Shown piece by piece: positions 14,664 to 23,651 of a stretch of 33,076 nt of DNA (position 1 is the first letter of the stretch; each line of letters begins with the position of its first letter). Position numbers and translations under genes: made by a program. Location: contig JAJBTZ010000056.1 of assembly GCA_020860605.1 (NCBI GenBank), positions 1 to 33,076 on the forward strand, in the 5' to 3' direction. The notes under the pieces are model-generated. The model worked only from the letters and a program-made list of their open reading frames with translations. It had not been told where the DNA came from and did not search any database. Source of the DNA: Ruminococcus sp. Its GTDB lineage: Bacteria > Bacillota > Clostridia > Oscillospirales > Ruminococcaceae.

Positions 14664-17003
14664 TTAAATCTCGATAGTAACCTCAGTCGATCCAGCAGGG
14701 CAGGCGACCGCCTTGTCGGAGCCACTCAGCTTGACCGTGAACTCACAATCGCACTTGTCATAGCTTACAGTAACGACGTTTCCACTTCTCGAAGCGGTGA
14801 TTTCGGTAACCTTGACAGCTTCCTTGTCGTAAACAACAGCCGAAGCGGTCTTGCCGTCGTCGAGCTCGTAGATAACGACCTCGGCACCGTTCATGTAGTC
14901 ATATTCGAAATCTCTCTTGAAGTCGCCCCAGACGATGATCGAGTTGGGCTTCGCAAGAACCGGCATACGGAAGTAGTTCATGGTTTCGCGGTGCCACTTC
15001 TCGCCCTCGTAAACCTCGCCAGTGATGACGTCTGTCCACTTGCCAGCTGGCAGATACCAGAGCGCCTCACTTCTGTCGTTCATGATAGGAGCGCAAAGAA
15101 GATTGTCGCCGAGCATGTACTGAGTGTCGATGGTCTTGCAGGTCGGATCTTCAGGGAATCCCATAACCATCGCTCTCATCATCGGAACGCCCTTCTGGTG
15201 AGTCTTGACAGCCTGAGAGAAGATGTAGGGCATCAGCTTGCCCTTGAGCTTGGTGAAGAACCCTAAGACGTCGCAAGCCTCGTCGTCAAAGAGCCACGGA
15301 ACTCTGTAGGAGCTGTTTCCGTGAAGTCTCGAGTGGGTCGAGAGGAGGCCGAAAGCGCACCAGCGCTTGTAGATATCAGGTGTAGCAGTCTGCTCGAAGC
15401 CTGAGATATCATGAGAGAAGAATCCAAAGCCAGAGAGTGACAGCGAAAGTCCGCCACGGAGGGTCTCAGCCATCGAGCTGTACTCTGCCGAGCAGTCGCC
15501 TCCCCAATGGACAGGGAACTGCTGTGAGCCGACGGTGGCACTTCTTGCAAAGAGGCAAGCCTTGTTCTCGCCGTAGTAGTCCTTCAGAACGTTGAAAACG
15601 GTCTTGTTGTAGAGATAAGTGTAGTAGTTATGCATCTTGATCGGGTCAGCGCCGTTGTAGTAGACACACTCGGTCGGAATTCTCTCGCCGAAGTCGGTCT
15701 TGAAGCAGTCAACACCCATCTCGCAGAGGGTTCTGAGTTTAGAAGCATACCACTCGCAGGCCTCAGGATTAGTGAAGTCGACAATAGCCATTCCTGGCTG
15801 CCACATGTCGCACTGGAAGACGGAGCCGTCAGGGTTCAGGATGAAGTAGTCGTTCTCAACACCCTCGTCAAAGAGCTTTGAGCGCTGGGAGATATAAGGG
15901 TTGATCCAGACGCAGGTCTTGAGCCCCTTGTCGTCATGAAGTCTCTTGAGCATTGCCGGAGGGTCAGGGAACTGCTTAAGATCCCATTCAAAGTTGCACC
16001 ACTCATACTCCTTCATCCAGAAGCAGTCGAAGTGGAAGACGGAAAGGGGAATATCCCTCTCAGCCATGCCATCGATGAAGGACGTGATCGTCTCCTCGTC
16101 ATACTGAGTAGTGAACGAAGTGGTGAGCCAGAGTCCGAAGGTGTAAGCCGGAGGAAGCGAAGGCTTGCCAGTGAGGGTGGTGTAGTTAGAAAGAACCTCT
16201 TCCAGGTTCTCACCGCCGATAACAAAGTATTCAAGGCTCTCACCAGGAAGGGTGATCGAAACTTTGGAAACAGTATCCGAAGCGACCTCAAACGAAACGT
16301 TGTCCGAAGAATTGACGAACACGCCGTAGCTGTTCGAAGAAACATAGAACGGAATCGACTTGTAGGACTGGTCGCAGCAGGTTCCGCCGTCAGCGTTCCA
16401 AACCTGAACATTCTGGCCGTTCTTGACAAACGGAGTGAACTTCTCGCCGAAGCCGTAGACATACTCCCCAACGTCCAAGGTCAGCTGCTCACGGATGTAG
16501 GAGGTGTGAGCATCGGCAGGATAAGCCCAGAAGGTATCGTCGATGTGGGTAGCAAGGCGCTTCTCGGCATGGCTGTTCTGCTCCGTGATGTAGCTGAGAG
16601 CCCTGTAACTTCCGCCAGTCAGGTGCCTGTCCCCATAGTAATATTCGATTCCCCAGTTTTCCTTGTTGATGACGACCTTCGTCTTGCCACTTACGATGGT
16701 GGCACACTTCTCGCCGTTCTCAACAACTGGCTTGAAGCCAGTGTCCTCGTTGAGCTCGAACTTCGGAGAATCATCGATGGTTCCCTTGAAGTGGACAACC
16801 GAGACCTTGATAACGTTCTCCATGGTGGAGGTGATTTCAAGCTCGAGGGTAGGTCCTCCAAGAGTCTGTCCACGGTTCCAGATTTTAGCGTTCGTTGCAA
16901 GAATCTTGACACCGTTCGGGATTTCGTCAACCTCATAAGCCTGATTGGCGTAGTTGACCGAATACCCGACCTGATTAAGCCAATATCCGTCTGCAAATTT
17001 CAT
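14664..17003 (-). CDS. yicI: GH31 alpha-xylosidase, YicI-like
   Basis: A 779-aa glycoside hydrolase of family 31, cytoplasmic (no signal peptide), full length compared with E. coli YicI (772 aa). The nucleophile is Asp437 in KTDFGERIP and the acid/base Asp503 in HWGGDCSAEYSSMAETLRGG. Their 66-residue spacing equals that of YicI. YicI releases alpha-xylose from isoprimeverose-type xyloglucan fragments, so this enzyme likely works on imported hemicellulose pieces. GAAAGGA lies upstream of the ATG. It is the fourth gene of the uxuA-uxuB-capA-like-GH31-MGMT operon, 29 nt after the capA-like stop, which ties uronate and xylose release to common control. Confidence 0.93.
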   Translation of the reverse strand: MKFADGYWLNQVGYSVNYANQAYEVDEIPNGVKILATNAKIWNRGQTLGGPTLELEITSTMENVIKVSVVHFKGTIDDSPKFELNEDTGFKPVVENGEKCATIVSGKTKVVINKENWGIEYYYGDRHLTGGSYRALSYITEQNSHAEKRLATHIDDTFWAYPADAHTSYIREQLTLDVGEYVYGFGEKFTPFVKNGQNVQVWNADGGTCCDQSYKSIPFYVSSNSYGVFVNSSDNVSFEVASDTVSKVSITLPGESLEYFVIGGENLEEVLSNYTTLTGKPSLPPAYTFGLWLTTSFTTQYDEETITSFIDGMAERDIPLSVFHFDCFWMKEYEWCNFEWDLKQFPDPPAMLKRLHDDKGLKTCVWINPYISQRSKLFDEGVENDYFILNPDGSVFQCDMWQPGMAIVDFTNPEACEWYASKLRTLCEMGVDCFKTDFGERIPTECVYYNGADPIKMHNYYTYLYNKTVFNVLKDYYGENKACLFARSATVGSQQFPVHWGGDCSAEYSSMAETLRGGLSLSLSGFGFFSHDISGFEQTATPDIYKRWCAFGLLSTHSRLHGNSSYRVPWLFDDEACDVLGFFTKLKGKLMPYIFSQAVKTHQKGVPMMRAMVMGFPEDPTCKTIDTQYMLGDNLLCAPIMNDRSEALWYLPAGKWTDVITGEVYEGEKWHRETMNYFRMPVLAKPNSIIVWGDFKRDFEYDYMNGAEVVIYELDDGKTASAVVYDKEAVKVTEITASRSGNVVTVSYDKCDCEFTVKLSGSDKAVACPAGSTEVTIEI

Positions 17004-17032
17004 GTTGCGTTCATCCTTTCATATTTTGGTGT

Positions 17033-18280
17033 TTATTCTATACTTAAGTATTCCTCAGGAATATAACTGAGCACTTTGTCAATGGTATCCTGTGTGAACC
17101 CTGAGCAGCCGTGTGACGACAGGAGATCGTCGGTATAAGTGGCATAGGGCTCAATGTGAATATTTGAGTAGTTATAGCCGTATTGAGTGATAATCGGGAT
17201 CGCCTTGACGTTCTCAATGGTGATTTCTCCCGTGTCCATGTTCTTGGTGACTTCAAGCTTCCCGATGATTCCGACCATCGCCAACGGGTCAGCCATCGCA
17301 GAAACGAGATTTCCCAGCCCATAGTATACAAACGCCTGTCCGCCGTCAGGCTTGTCTATGTACTCCATCGTCTCGACAGTGTGAGCCTGAGTCCCTATGA
17401 TGAGGTCAGCGCCCCATTCAACAAGCTTCGGAGTGAAGGTCTTCTGAAGCGTCGAGAGCTCGTTCGAGACCTCCGTCCCATAGTGAACCGAAACAACGAC
17501 GACATCCGCAATGCTGTCAGCATACCGAACCTGCTCTTCGATCAAGTCCATATTCGCATCGGTAATCCTGATAACCCAGCAATCTGTGTCAGACGGCAAA
17601 TAGAGCCCGTTTGTGTGCTCGGTGTAGCCTAAGAACGCAAAGGTTATCCCATTAACCTCCATGGTTCGGATGTTGTTCATGTCCTCTTCGCTCTCGTAAG
17701 CTCCATAGCAGATGACTCCCTCCTGCTCCTTCCAGTAGTTAAGAGTGGAGATAAGCCCGGTTTCGCCTCTGTCAAGAACGTGATTATTGCCGATAGAGAT
17801 AACGTTGAACCCAAGATCAACCATCTTTCTCCCCAGGTCTCCCGGAGAGCAGAAATTCGGATAATCGCTCGGCTCGAGCTCGTCGGTGACGATAGTCTCC
17901 TGATTCAGGATGGCAATGTCGACATCCTCGAAATAGCTTTCGATCTTCTCGTAGACATAGTCGAAGTCATACCCGTCCTCGTCGCCATTCGCCTTGGCTC
18001 TTCTGTGAGCCTGATTGTAGATGGATGAATGGATGAGGTTGTCTCCGGCACAAAGAAGCGTGACAGTCCTTATGTCCGGCTCCGGCTCGGCAGTTGTGGC
18101 GGTGGTCGCCTCGGTTGTGACGGTAGTCGGAGCAGTAGTGGCCTCGGTAGCGACAGTTGTCGCTTCTGTTACTTCCTGAGAAGTCACCTCGTCGGGGTTC
18201 TCCTCGACGAGGCTTGTGCAGGCAACAGTGCTCATGAGGAACACTGCTGCCAATATTGTTGCAAAAATTCTTTTAAGCAT
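17033..18280 (-). CDS. CapA/PgsA-family lipoprotein (metallophosphatase fold)
   Basis: A 415-aa exported lipoprotein. The signal peptide ends in lipobox STVAC (Cys21), followed by a Thr/Glu-rich linker (about 35-70, repeated TTEATT-like units). The domain begins VTLLCAGDNLIHSS and has ILNQETIV, SIGNNHVLDRGE and VSVHYGTE...IGTQAHTVETMEY. This is the CapA (PGA_cap) fold used in poly-gamma-glutamate or other surface-polymer export. No capB or capC is nearby, so the polymer link is weak. The ATG follows the uxuB stop by one base, so it belongs to the uronate operon, an unusual partner for it. Confidence 0.88.
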   Translation of the reverse strand: MLKRIFATILAAVFLMSTVACTSLVEENPDEVTSQEVTEATTVATEATTAPTTVTTEATTATTAEPEPDIRTVTLLCAGDNLIHSSIYNQAHRRAKANGDEDGYDFDYVYEKIESYFEDVDIAILNQETIVTDELEPSDYPNFCSPGDLGRKMVDLGFNVISIGNNHVLDRGETGLISTLNYWKEQEGVICYGAYESEEDMNNIRTMEVNGITFAFLGYTEHTNGLYLPSDTDCWVIRITDANMDLIEEQVRYADSIADVVVVSVHYGTEVSNELSTLQKTFTPKLVEWGADLIIGTQAHTVETMEYIDKPDGGQAFVYYGLGNLVSAMADPLAMVGIIGKLEVTKNMDTGEITIENVKAIPIITQYGYNYSNIHIEPYATYTDDLLSSHGCSGFTQDTIDKVLSYIPEEYLSIE

Positions 18281-18281
18281 T

Positions 18282-19883
18282 TTAACCTAAATACTCTTTC
18301 AGAGTAGCTCTTACGGCGCCAGCGCCTGAAACTTCCTTCAGGAATATCTCAGTAATCTTCTTAGAAAGCCCGTTAGCAACAAGGTCTGTGCCAAAGATCT
18401 GAGAATTCGAGAGGATAACGTCAAGCTTCTCTCCAACGCTCTCAGGCTTCCCAAGCTCGATTCCTTCGAGATGGCCCTTAAGCTCGTCCTTAAGAGGATC
18501 GTTCGAAATCTCCATCGGCTTGCCCTCATCGTCAACACCCAGGAGATATCTGAGCCATCCAGCAATCGCAAGGGGAACAGCAACGAGCTTGTCGACGTTT
18601 CCATTCGCCTCGTAGCTCTTGATAGTCTCGCCGAATCTGATTCCAACCTTCTGAGAAGTATCCGTAGCGATTCTCTGAGGAGCATCCGGCATGAACGGGT
18701 TCGGAAGTCTCTCGTTGATAACCTCGTCAATAAATGCCTTCGGCGAGAGGATTCCAGGGTCAGTAACAACCGGCAAGCCCTCATCATATCCGAGCTTTCT
18801 TACGAGCTTGACCAAATCCTCATCCTTCATCTCTTCGCAGATAAGAGTATATCCGAGCAGGCATCCATAAACCGCAAGTGCCGTGTGAAGCGGATTCAGG
18901 CAGGTTGTGACCTTCATACGCTCAACGTTATTGACGGTGTCCCTGTCGGTCATGTAAACGCCAGCCTTTTCGAGTGCAGGCCTTGAATTCGGGAAGCTGT
19001 CCTCGATAACGAGGTACTGAGGCTTTTCAGCGTTGACAAACGGAGCGATAAAGGTCTTCTTCGATGTGATAATCGGCGACATCTCCTCGAGTCCAGCAGC
19101 GGTGAGGATAGCCTCAACCTTCTCAGACGGACGGGGAGTGATCTTATCAATCATGCTCCATGGGAACCCGACAACGCTCTCGTTGTTAAGATAATCAACA
19201 AAGCCCTTGTCAGCATAGCCATTCTCAACCCAACCGTTAGCAATAGTCATAACAGAGCTCTTCAGCTTCTCGCCATTATGCGAGCAGTTATCCATACTTA
19301 CAAGCGCGACAGGAAGCTTCCCAGCCTTGTATCTCTCGAGCATAAGCCCAGTAACAAAGCTCATAGCGTGCCGAGCGTGCTTCGGACCCTCAGCAATATC
19401 GGCTTGAACAAGGGGGGTGAGCTCGCCCTGAGTGTTGGTGACGGCATAGCCCTTCTCGGTGATGGTAAAGCTTATCATCTGTAAAGACGGGCTTCTGGCG
19501 ATTTCGTAGAACCTCGCCATCTCAGCCTCATCAGTGATATCAGCCTTCAACGCTTCGCAAACGGAAGCGATAACCTCGCTCTCGACGGAACCGTCAGGAA
19601 GAAGACTTGCGCTGACCGTCAGATTGTCGTGAGCCTTGAAAATCCTGTCGATAATCTCGTAGTCAAAGGTGTCGGCAGCGATGATTCCGATGTCCGAAAG
19701 CCCCTGATCGAGCAGGCTCTGCTGCAGGCTCGCAATGAACCCTCTGAAGATATTTCCAGCGCCAAAGTGGAGCCATGTGGGGTTCTTGTGGGTATTCTCA
19801 GTGACTTTTTCAACGTCATACTTCGGGAGCTTTATCTCTCCCCAAGCAGAGGTGTTCTTAAGTGATTCCAAAGAAAGCTTCAT
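18282..19883 (-). CDS. uxuB: Mannitol dehydrogenase family, fructuronate reductase (UxuB)
   Basis: A 533-aa long-chain mannitol-dehydrogenase-family oxidoreductase. Next to uxuA the expected reaction is NADH-dependent reduction of D-fructuronate to D-mannonate. LHFGAGNIFRGFIASLQQ (about 38-55) is the nucleotide-binding start, with SMDNCSHNGEKL and the substrate-binding block MKVTTCLNPLHTALAVYG. The ATG at 19883 has AAGGAG 11 nt upstream and begins 2 nt after the uxuA stop; a GTG four codons earlier overlaps the ribosome site and is rejected. Tagaturonate reductase (UxaB) belongs to the same family, but the uxuA neighbour favours UxuB. Confidence 0.92.
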   Translation of the reverse strand: MKLSLESLKNTSAWGEIKLPKYDVEKVTENTHKNPTWLHFGAGNIFRGFIASLQQSLLDQGLSDIGIIAADTFDYEIIDRIFKAHDNLTVSASLLPDGSVESEVIASVCEALKADITDEAEMARFYEIARSPSLQMISFTITEKGYAVTNTQGELTPLVQADIAEGPKHARHAMSFVTGLMLERYKAGKLPVALVSMDNCSHNGEKLKSSVMTIANGWVENGYADKGFVDYLNNESVVGFPWSMIDKITPRPSEKVEAILTAAGLEEMSPIITSKKTFIAPFVNAEKPQYLVIEDSFPNSRPALEKAGVYMTDRDTVNNVERMKVTTCLNPLHTALAVYGCLLGYTLICEEMKDEDLVKLVRKLGYDEGLPVVTDPGILSPKAFIDEVINERLPNPFMPDAPQRIATDTSQKVGIRFGETIKSYEANGNVDKLVAVPLAIAGWLRYLLGVDDEGKPMEISNDPLKDELKGHLEGIELGKPESVGEKLDVILSNSQIFGTDLVANGLSKKITEIFLKEVSGAGAVRATLKEYLG

Positions 19884-19885
19884 GA

Positions 19886-20971
19886 TTATTTGCACTCCTT
19901 CTTAGACTTATCAATAGCTTCCCAGAGGCCGTTCAGGTAGCAAACGCCAAGCGCTCTGTCATAAAGACCATAGCCGGGTCTGCCAGTTTCGCCCCAGATC
20001 ATTCTTCCGTGGTCAGGACGGATGTAGGTGTCGGGGCAGACCTCATAGATAGCCTTCATAATCTCATACATGTCGAGCTCGCCATCCGAGGAAAGGTGGC
20101 TTGTCTCGCAGAATCTGCGATCGGATCCCAAGTGCTTTATGTTTCTTACATGCATACACCCGATTCTTCCCATCTCGCCGAAGTGGCGGATGATTGAGAC
20201 GACATCGTTATTGGTGTTCGAGCCTAAGGACCCAGTGCAGAGGCAAAGTGTGTTGCAGGGGCTGTCGACGAGCTTGACAATCTTGTCGTAGCCCTCCTGA
20301 GAATGAGCAAGTCTCGGAAGTCCGAAAATCTTCCATCCCGGATCGTCCGGGTGGCAAGCCATCACGACTCCACACTCTTCACATGTCGGGATAATTCCTT
20401 CGAGGAAATACTTGTAATTCTTAAGAAGCTGCTCTTCATCTACATCCTCATAAAGCTTCAAGACTTTTTCCAAATCAGCAAGTCTCTCAGGCTCCCAACC
20501 GGGAAGGGTGAAGCCGTTCGAGCCCTCAGCGGTCTTCTGGACGATTTCAAGAGGAGTCATGCTTCCTAATTCTTCTTCATCGTAGTACATGCTCGTAGAC
20601 CCATCGGGATTAGGCTTAGCTAAATCTGTTCTCAGCCAGTCAAGAACCGGCATAAAGTTATAAACGATGCACTTGACGCCATATTTTGCAAGGTTGCGAA
20701 TTGTGATGCGGTAGTTTTCGATATACTGATCCCTCGTGGGAAGACCGAGCTTGATATCCTCGTGGACATTGACGCTCTCGATGACCTCACACTCAAGACC
20801 AGCAGCGTGAACCTCATCCATATAAGCCTTGATTTCCTCCTCGGTCCATACCTCGCCTGCTGCCTTGTAGTCGAGTACTCCCATGAGTCCGCTTACGTTC
20901 GGAATCTGGCGAATCTGCGAGAGAGTGACACTGTCCCTTCCTGTTCCGAACCATCTGAATGTCATTTTCAA
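19886..20971 (-). CDS. uxuA: Mannonate dehydratase (UxuA)
   Basis: A 361-aa UxuA-type enzyme that dehydrates D-mannonate to 2-keto-3-deoxygluconate, using a divalent metal. It begins [17 protein letters not shown], like other Firmicutes UxuA proteins, and contains [20 protein letters not shown] and [13 protein letters not shown], the conserved metal and substrate blocks. The first codon would be TTG at 20971, with GAAAGG 11 nt upstream. The ATG two codons later is the alternative, but its spacing to the ribosome site is too long. It is the first gene of the minus operon, transcribed from the promoter at 21055-21083. Confidence 0.95.
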   Translation of the reverse strand: MKMTFRWFGTGRDSVTLSQIRQIPNVSGLMGVLDYKAAGEVWTEEEIKAYMDEVHAAGLECEVIESVNVHEDIKLGLPTRDQYIENYRITIRNLAKYGVKCIVYNFMPVLDWLRTDLAKPNPDGSTSMYYDEEELGSMTPLEIVQKTAEGSNGFTLPGWEPERLADLEKVLKLYEDVDEEQLLKNYKYFLEGIIPTCEECGVVMACHPDDPGWKIFGLPRLAHSQEGYDKIVKLVDSPCNTLCLCTGSLGSNTNNDVVSIIRHFGEMGRIGCMHVRNIKHLGSDRRFCETSHLSSDGELDMYEIMKAIYEVCPDTYIRPDHGRMIWGETGRPGYGLYDRALGVCYLNGLWEAIDKSKKECK

Positions 20972-21002
20972 TTAAATCACAGCCTTTCAATTATATAGAG
21001 AG

Positions 21003-21034
21003 TCTGCCACCTGGGGAACACTGTTCCTGGCAGA
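21003..21034. promoter_or_regulatory. Dyad in the uxuA leader / uxu-kdg divergent region
   Basis: Outer arms TCTGCCA and TGGCAGA enclose GGAACA-c-TGTTCC. It falls in the 5' leader of uxuA, just downstream of its start point, where a repressor could block transcription. It may be an operator for a uronate regulator; no regulator gene is in the window. Confidence 0.5.
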
Positions 21035-21054
21035 GCTCAGTATTTCACAAGATA

Positions 21055-21083
21055 ATAATAACATTTTATCGGCCTCTTTTCAA
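21055..21083 (-). promoter_or_regulatory. Predicted promoter of the uxuA operon
   Basis: Minus strand: TTGAAA (21083-21078), 17-nt spacer, TATTAT (21060-21055). Confidence 0.75.
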
Positions 21084-21134
21084 GACTTTTTTAAGTATTG
21101 CATAGACTTTTTTCTGAATTTGAAATTAGCCTTA

Positions 21135-21163
21135 TTGACAATTATGCCCGAAGCCTTTATAAT
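21135..21163 (+). promoter_or_regulatory. Sigma-A promoter of the KDPG aldolase - KDG kinase operon
   Basis: TTGACA (21135-21140), 17-nt spacer, TATAAT (21158-21163): full consensus. It lies inside the upstream extension of the aldolase reading frame, which rules out the start at 21120. Confidence 0.88.
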
Positions 21164-21200
21164 TAAGGTGTACAAAAATTCAAAAGGAGCGGATAAAGCG

Positions 21201-22160
21201 ATGTCTTATCAAGCTATTGCAGATAAAATTTATAATCTCGGAATCCTCCCTGTAATCGCAATTGAGGATCCCGACAAGGCAGTGCCTCTTGCAAAGGCTC
21301 TTTGCGACGGTGGTCTTCCCGCAGCTGAAATCACCTTCAGAACATCATGTGCCAAGGAAGCCATCATGAGAATAAGAAAAGAGCTTCCTGAAATGCTCGT
21401 AGGAGCAGGAACTGTTCTTACAAAAGAGCAGGTTGACGATGCGCTCGATGCCGGAGTAGAATTCATAGTCACTCCCGGTTTCAACCCTGAGATCGTCAAG
21501 TATGCACTCTCGAAAGGCGCAGTAATAATGCCCGGAACCGCAACACCTGGTGAGATGGAGCAGGCGATGAGCATGGGTCTTGACATAGTCAAGTTCTTCC
21601 CAGCAGAGCAGAACGGCGGTGTCGCCAAGCTTAAAGCAGTCGCAGCGCCCTATCAGAAGCTTCGTTTCATCCCGACAGGCGGAGTAAACGCCACAAACCT
21701 CGTTGATTACATCAAGTTCAACAAGATTGTCGCCTGCGGCGGCACATGGATGGTCAAGAAGGATCTTATCGATGCCGGAAACTGGGCTGAAATCACAAGA
21801 CTTACCAAGGAAGCAGTTCACTCGATGCTGGGCTTAGAGTTCGCCCACATGGGAATCAACTGCGATGCTCCTGAAGAGGCTTTAAAGGCAGCCAAGCTCC
21901 TTGAGACAATGTTTGGCTTTGGTTATAACGAGGGTAACTCTTCTATCTTCACAGCAGACAAGAAGATCGAAATCTGCAAGACTCCGAAGCCCGGAAAGTA
22001 TGGCCACATCGCAATCGCAACCAATTCAACAGCCCGTGCTGTTGCATACTTCAAATCTCAGGGCTACGAATTCGCAGACGAGTCCACAATTCCTACTGGA
22101 GCGGTCTATTTCAAGGACGAATTCATGGGCTTCGCAATTCATCTCGTTCAGAAAAAGTAA
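21201..22160 (+). CDS. kdgA: KDPG/KHG aldolase with extra C-terminal VOC-like domain
   Basis: A 319-aa protein. Residues 1 to about 208 are a class I KDPG aldolase, cleaving 2-keto-3-deoxy-6-phosphogluconate to pyruvate and glyceraldehyde-3-phosphate: AAEITFRT (Glu44, Arg48) and DIVKFFPAE (Schiff-base Lys131) are in place. Residues about 212-319 (LEFAHMGINCDAPEEA...GKYGHIAIATNS...GFAIHLVQ) look like a glyoxalase/VOC-fold domain. Its metal ligands are not obvious, so it may be structural or ligand-sensing. The ATG at 21201 has AAAGGAG 10 nt upstream. The KDG kinase follows after 17 nt. Ordinary aldolases of this family are only about 210 aa. Confidence 0.92.
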   Translation: MSYQAIADKIYNLGILPVIAIEDPDKAVPLAKALCDGGLPAAEITFRTSCAKEAIMRIRKELPEMLVGAGTVLTKEQVDDALDAGVEFIVTPGFNPEIVKYALSKGAVIMPGTATPGEMEQAMSMGLDIVKFFPAEQNGGVAKLKAVAAPYQKLRFIPTGGVNATNLVDYIKFNKIVACGGTWMVKKDLIDAGNWAEITRLTKEAVHSMLGLEFAHMGINCDAPEEALKAAKLLETMFGFGYNEGNSSIFTADKKIEICKTPKPGKYGHIAIATNSTARAVAYFKSQGYEFADESTIPTGAVYFKDEFMGFAIHLVQKK

Positions 22161-22177
22161 TATAGGAGGATTCTAAG

Positions 22178-23203
22178 ATGGGAAATAAGGCAGTAACCTT
22201 CGGTGAAATAATGCTGAGACTCAACCCGGAGGGCTATTTAAGATTTTTGCAGGCCAACACCTATGAGGCAACCTTCGGAGGAGGAGAGGCCAACGTTGCA
22301 GTGTCTCTCGCCAACTATGGCGTAGACGTTTCGTTTGTCACAAAGCTTCCCAAGCACGAAATAGGTCAGGCAGCCGTTAACGAACTGAGACGCTATGGCG
22401 TCGACACCAGCGATATCATCAGAGGTGGCGACAGAGTCGGAATCTACTTCGCCGAGAAGGGCGCTTCTCAGAGACCTTCAAAGGTCATCTACGACAGAGC
22501 CTACAGCGCTATCTCGCTCGCCAAGCGTGACGAATTCGACTGGGACAAGATTTTCGAAGGCGCCAAGTGGTTCCACTTCACCGGCATCACTCCGGCACTC
22601 GGTGGTGAGCTTCCTGAAATCTGCCTCGACGCCGTCAAGGCAGCACACGCTAAGGGCGTAACAGTCAGCTGCGACCTTAACTATCGTAAGAAGCTCTGGA
22701 CAAGAGACCAGGCTCGTGAATGCATGAGTAAGATTGTTCCTTATGTCGATGTCTGCATCTCTAACGAGGAGGATGCCAAGGACGTCTTCGGAATCGAAGC
22801 TGAGAACACCGACATCGACTCCGGCAAGCTCAATCACGAGGGCTACATCAGCGTTGCCCGCCAGCTCCACGAGAGATTCGGCTGCAGCCATGTTGCAATC
22901 ACACTTCGCTCCTCCATCTCCGCCAACGACAACGACTGGGCAGGTATGCTCTACACAGGCGACAACGCCTATTTCTCTAAGCAGTACCACATGCATATTG
23001 TCGACCGTGTCGGCGGTGGCGACAGCTTCGGTGGCGGACTCATCTATTCGCTTATGAATGATTATGAGCCCCAGAAGGCTATAGACTTCGCAGTCGCAGC
23101 CTCCTGCCTGAAGCACTCTATCGAGCACGACTTCAACCTCTGCTCAGTTGCAGAAGTAGAGTCCCTGGCTGGCGGAAACGCCTCTGGCAGAGTTCAGCGC
23201 TAA
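22178..23203 (+). CDS. kdgK: 2-keto-3-deoxygluconate kinase (PfkB family)
   Basis: A 341-aa ribokinase/PfkB-family kinase that phosphorylates KDG to KDPG with ATP. The N-terminal FGEIMLRLNPEG and GGGEANVAVSLANYG are the sugar-binding part; the second signature, DRVGGGDSFGGGLIY, holds the catalytic Asp. TATAGGAGG precedes the ATG. It is co-transcribed with the aldolase that uses its product, and its substrate is made by UxuA on the other side of the shared promoter region. The terminator at 23244 follows. Confidence 0.95.
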   Translation: MGNKAVTFGEIMLRLNPEGYLRFLQANTYEATFGGGEANVAVSLANYGVDVSFVTKLPKHEIGQAAVNELRRYGVDTSDIIRGGDRVGIYFAEKGASQRPSKVIYDRAYSAISLAKRDEFDWDKIFEGAKWFHFTGITPALGGELPEICLDAVKAAHAKGVTVSCDLNYRKKLWTRDQARECMSKIVPYVDVCISNEEDAKDVFGIEAENTDIDSGKLNHEGYISVARQLHERFGCSHVAITLRSSISANDNDWAGMLYTGDNAYFSKQYHMHIVDRVGGGDSFGGGLIYSLMNDYEPQKAIDFAVAASCLKHSIEHDFNLCSVAEVESLAGGNASGRVQR

Positions 23204-23243
23204 GCGCTTAATCATCGTCAAAAATGTGAAGGGCATCCTATAG

Positions 23244-23285
23244 AAAAAGCTCGGACAAGGCGACTAACCTTGTCCGGGCTTTTTT
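23244..23285. terminator. Bidirectional terminator between kdgK and the small membrane protein
   Basis: Arms CGGACAAGG and CCTTGTCCG with a 7-nt loop, flanked by AAAAAGC on the left and GCTTTTTT on the right. The stop codon of the convergent gene lies in the loop. Confidence 0.88.
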
Positions 23286-23647
23286 AGGGTTTTGAATATG
23301 GAGGATAGATGTATACAGATTGAAATTGCTATAAGCCCGAACCCGACAACCCAGTAAACGGCGGTCAGTCGGTTCGTAGTCCCGTAAATCTCTAAAACGC
23401 CTGTGAAGACTGATCCCACAGACAGCGCTGCGATCCCGGAATTATATAGATTCTGAGCTGCTCTTTTTGGAATCCCTTTTCCGAAGTAGGCGTATAGAAA
23501 CGCCGGCAGCGCTCCGCCTGCAAGTGGAATCGCGAAGGCATAGAGCATGAAGTAAGAGTAAACCTCGTGGCTATAGACCTCATAAACCGCTCCGAATAGC
23601 GCTAAGAACAGTGAGCAACCGAGGTACGTAAGCCCAGTCTTCATCAT
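23264..23647 (-). CDS. Small four-helix membrane protein, unknown function
   Basis: A 127-aa protein (from ATG 23647) with four hydrophobic segments (roughly 6-22, 30-50, 70-88 and 95-112), a basic C-terminus (KTLKKPGQG), and no motif I recognise. A TTG start at 23671 is also possible, with AGGAAGG upstream, and would overlap the preceding gene by about 20 nt. TAAGGGC before ATG-ATG makes 23647 or 23644 more likely. It is the last gene after the GT2/GtrA and phosphodiester-glycosidase genes. Its final codons are encoded by the arm of a terminator. Confidence 0.7.
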   Translation of the reverse strand: MMKTGLTYLGCSLFLALFGAVYEVYSHEVYSYFMLYAFAIPLAGGALPAFLYAYFGKGIPKRAAQNLYNSGIAALSVGSVFTGVLEIYGTTNRLTAVYWVVGFGLIAISICIHLSSIFKTLKKPGQG

Positions 23648-23651
23648 GCCC

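Noticed and set aside
21120-21200. Longer N-terminus for the KDPG aldolase
   Set aside because: It would include a consensus sigma-A promoter; the ATG at 21201 has a good ribosome site and matches family starts.
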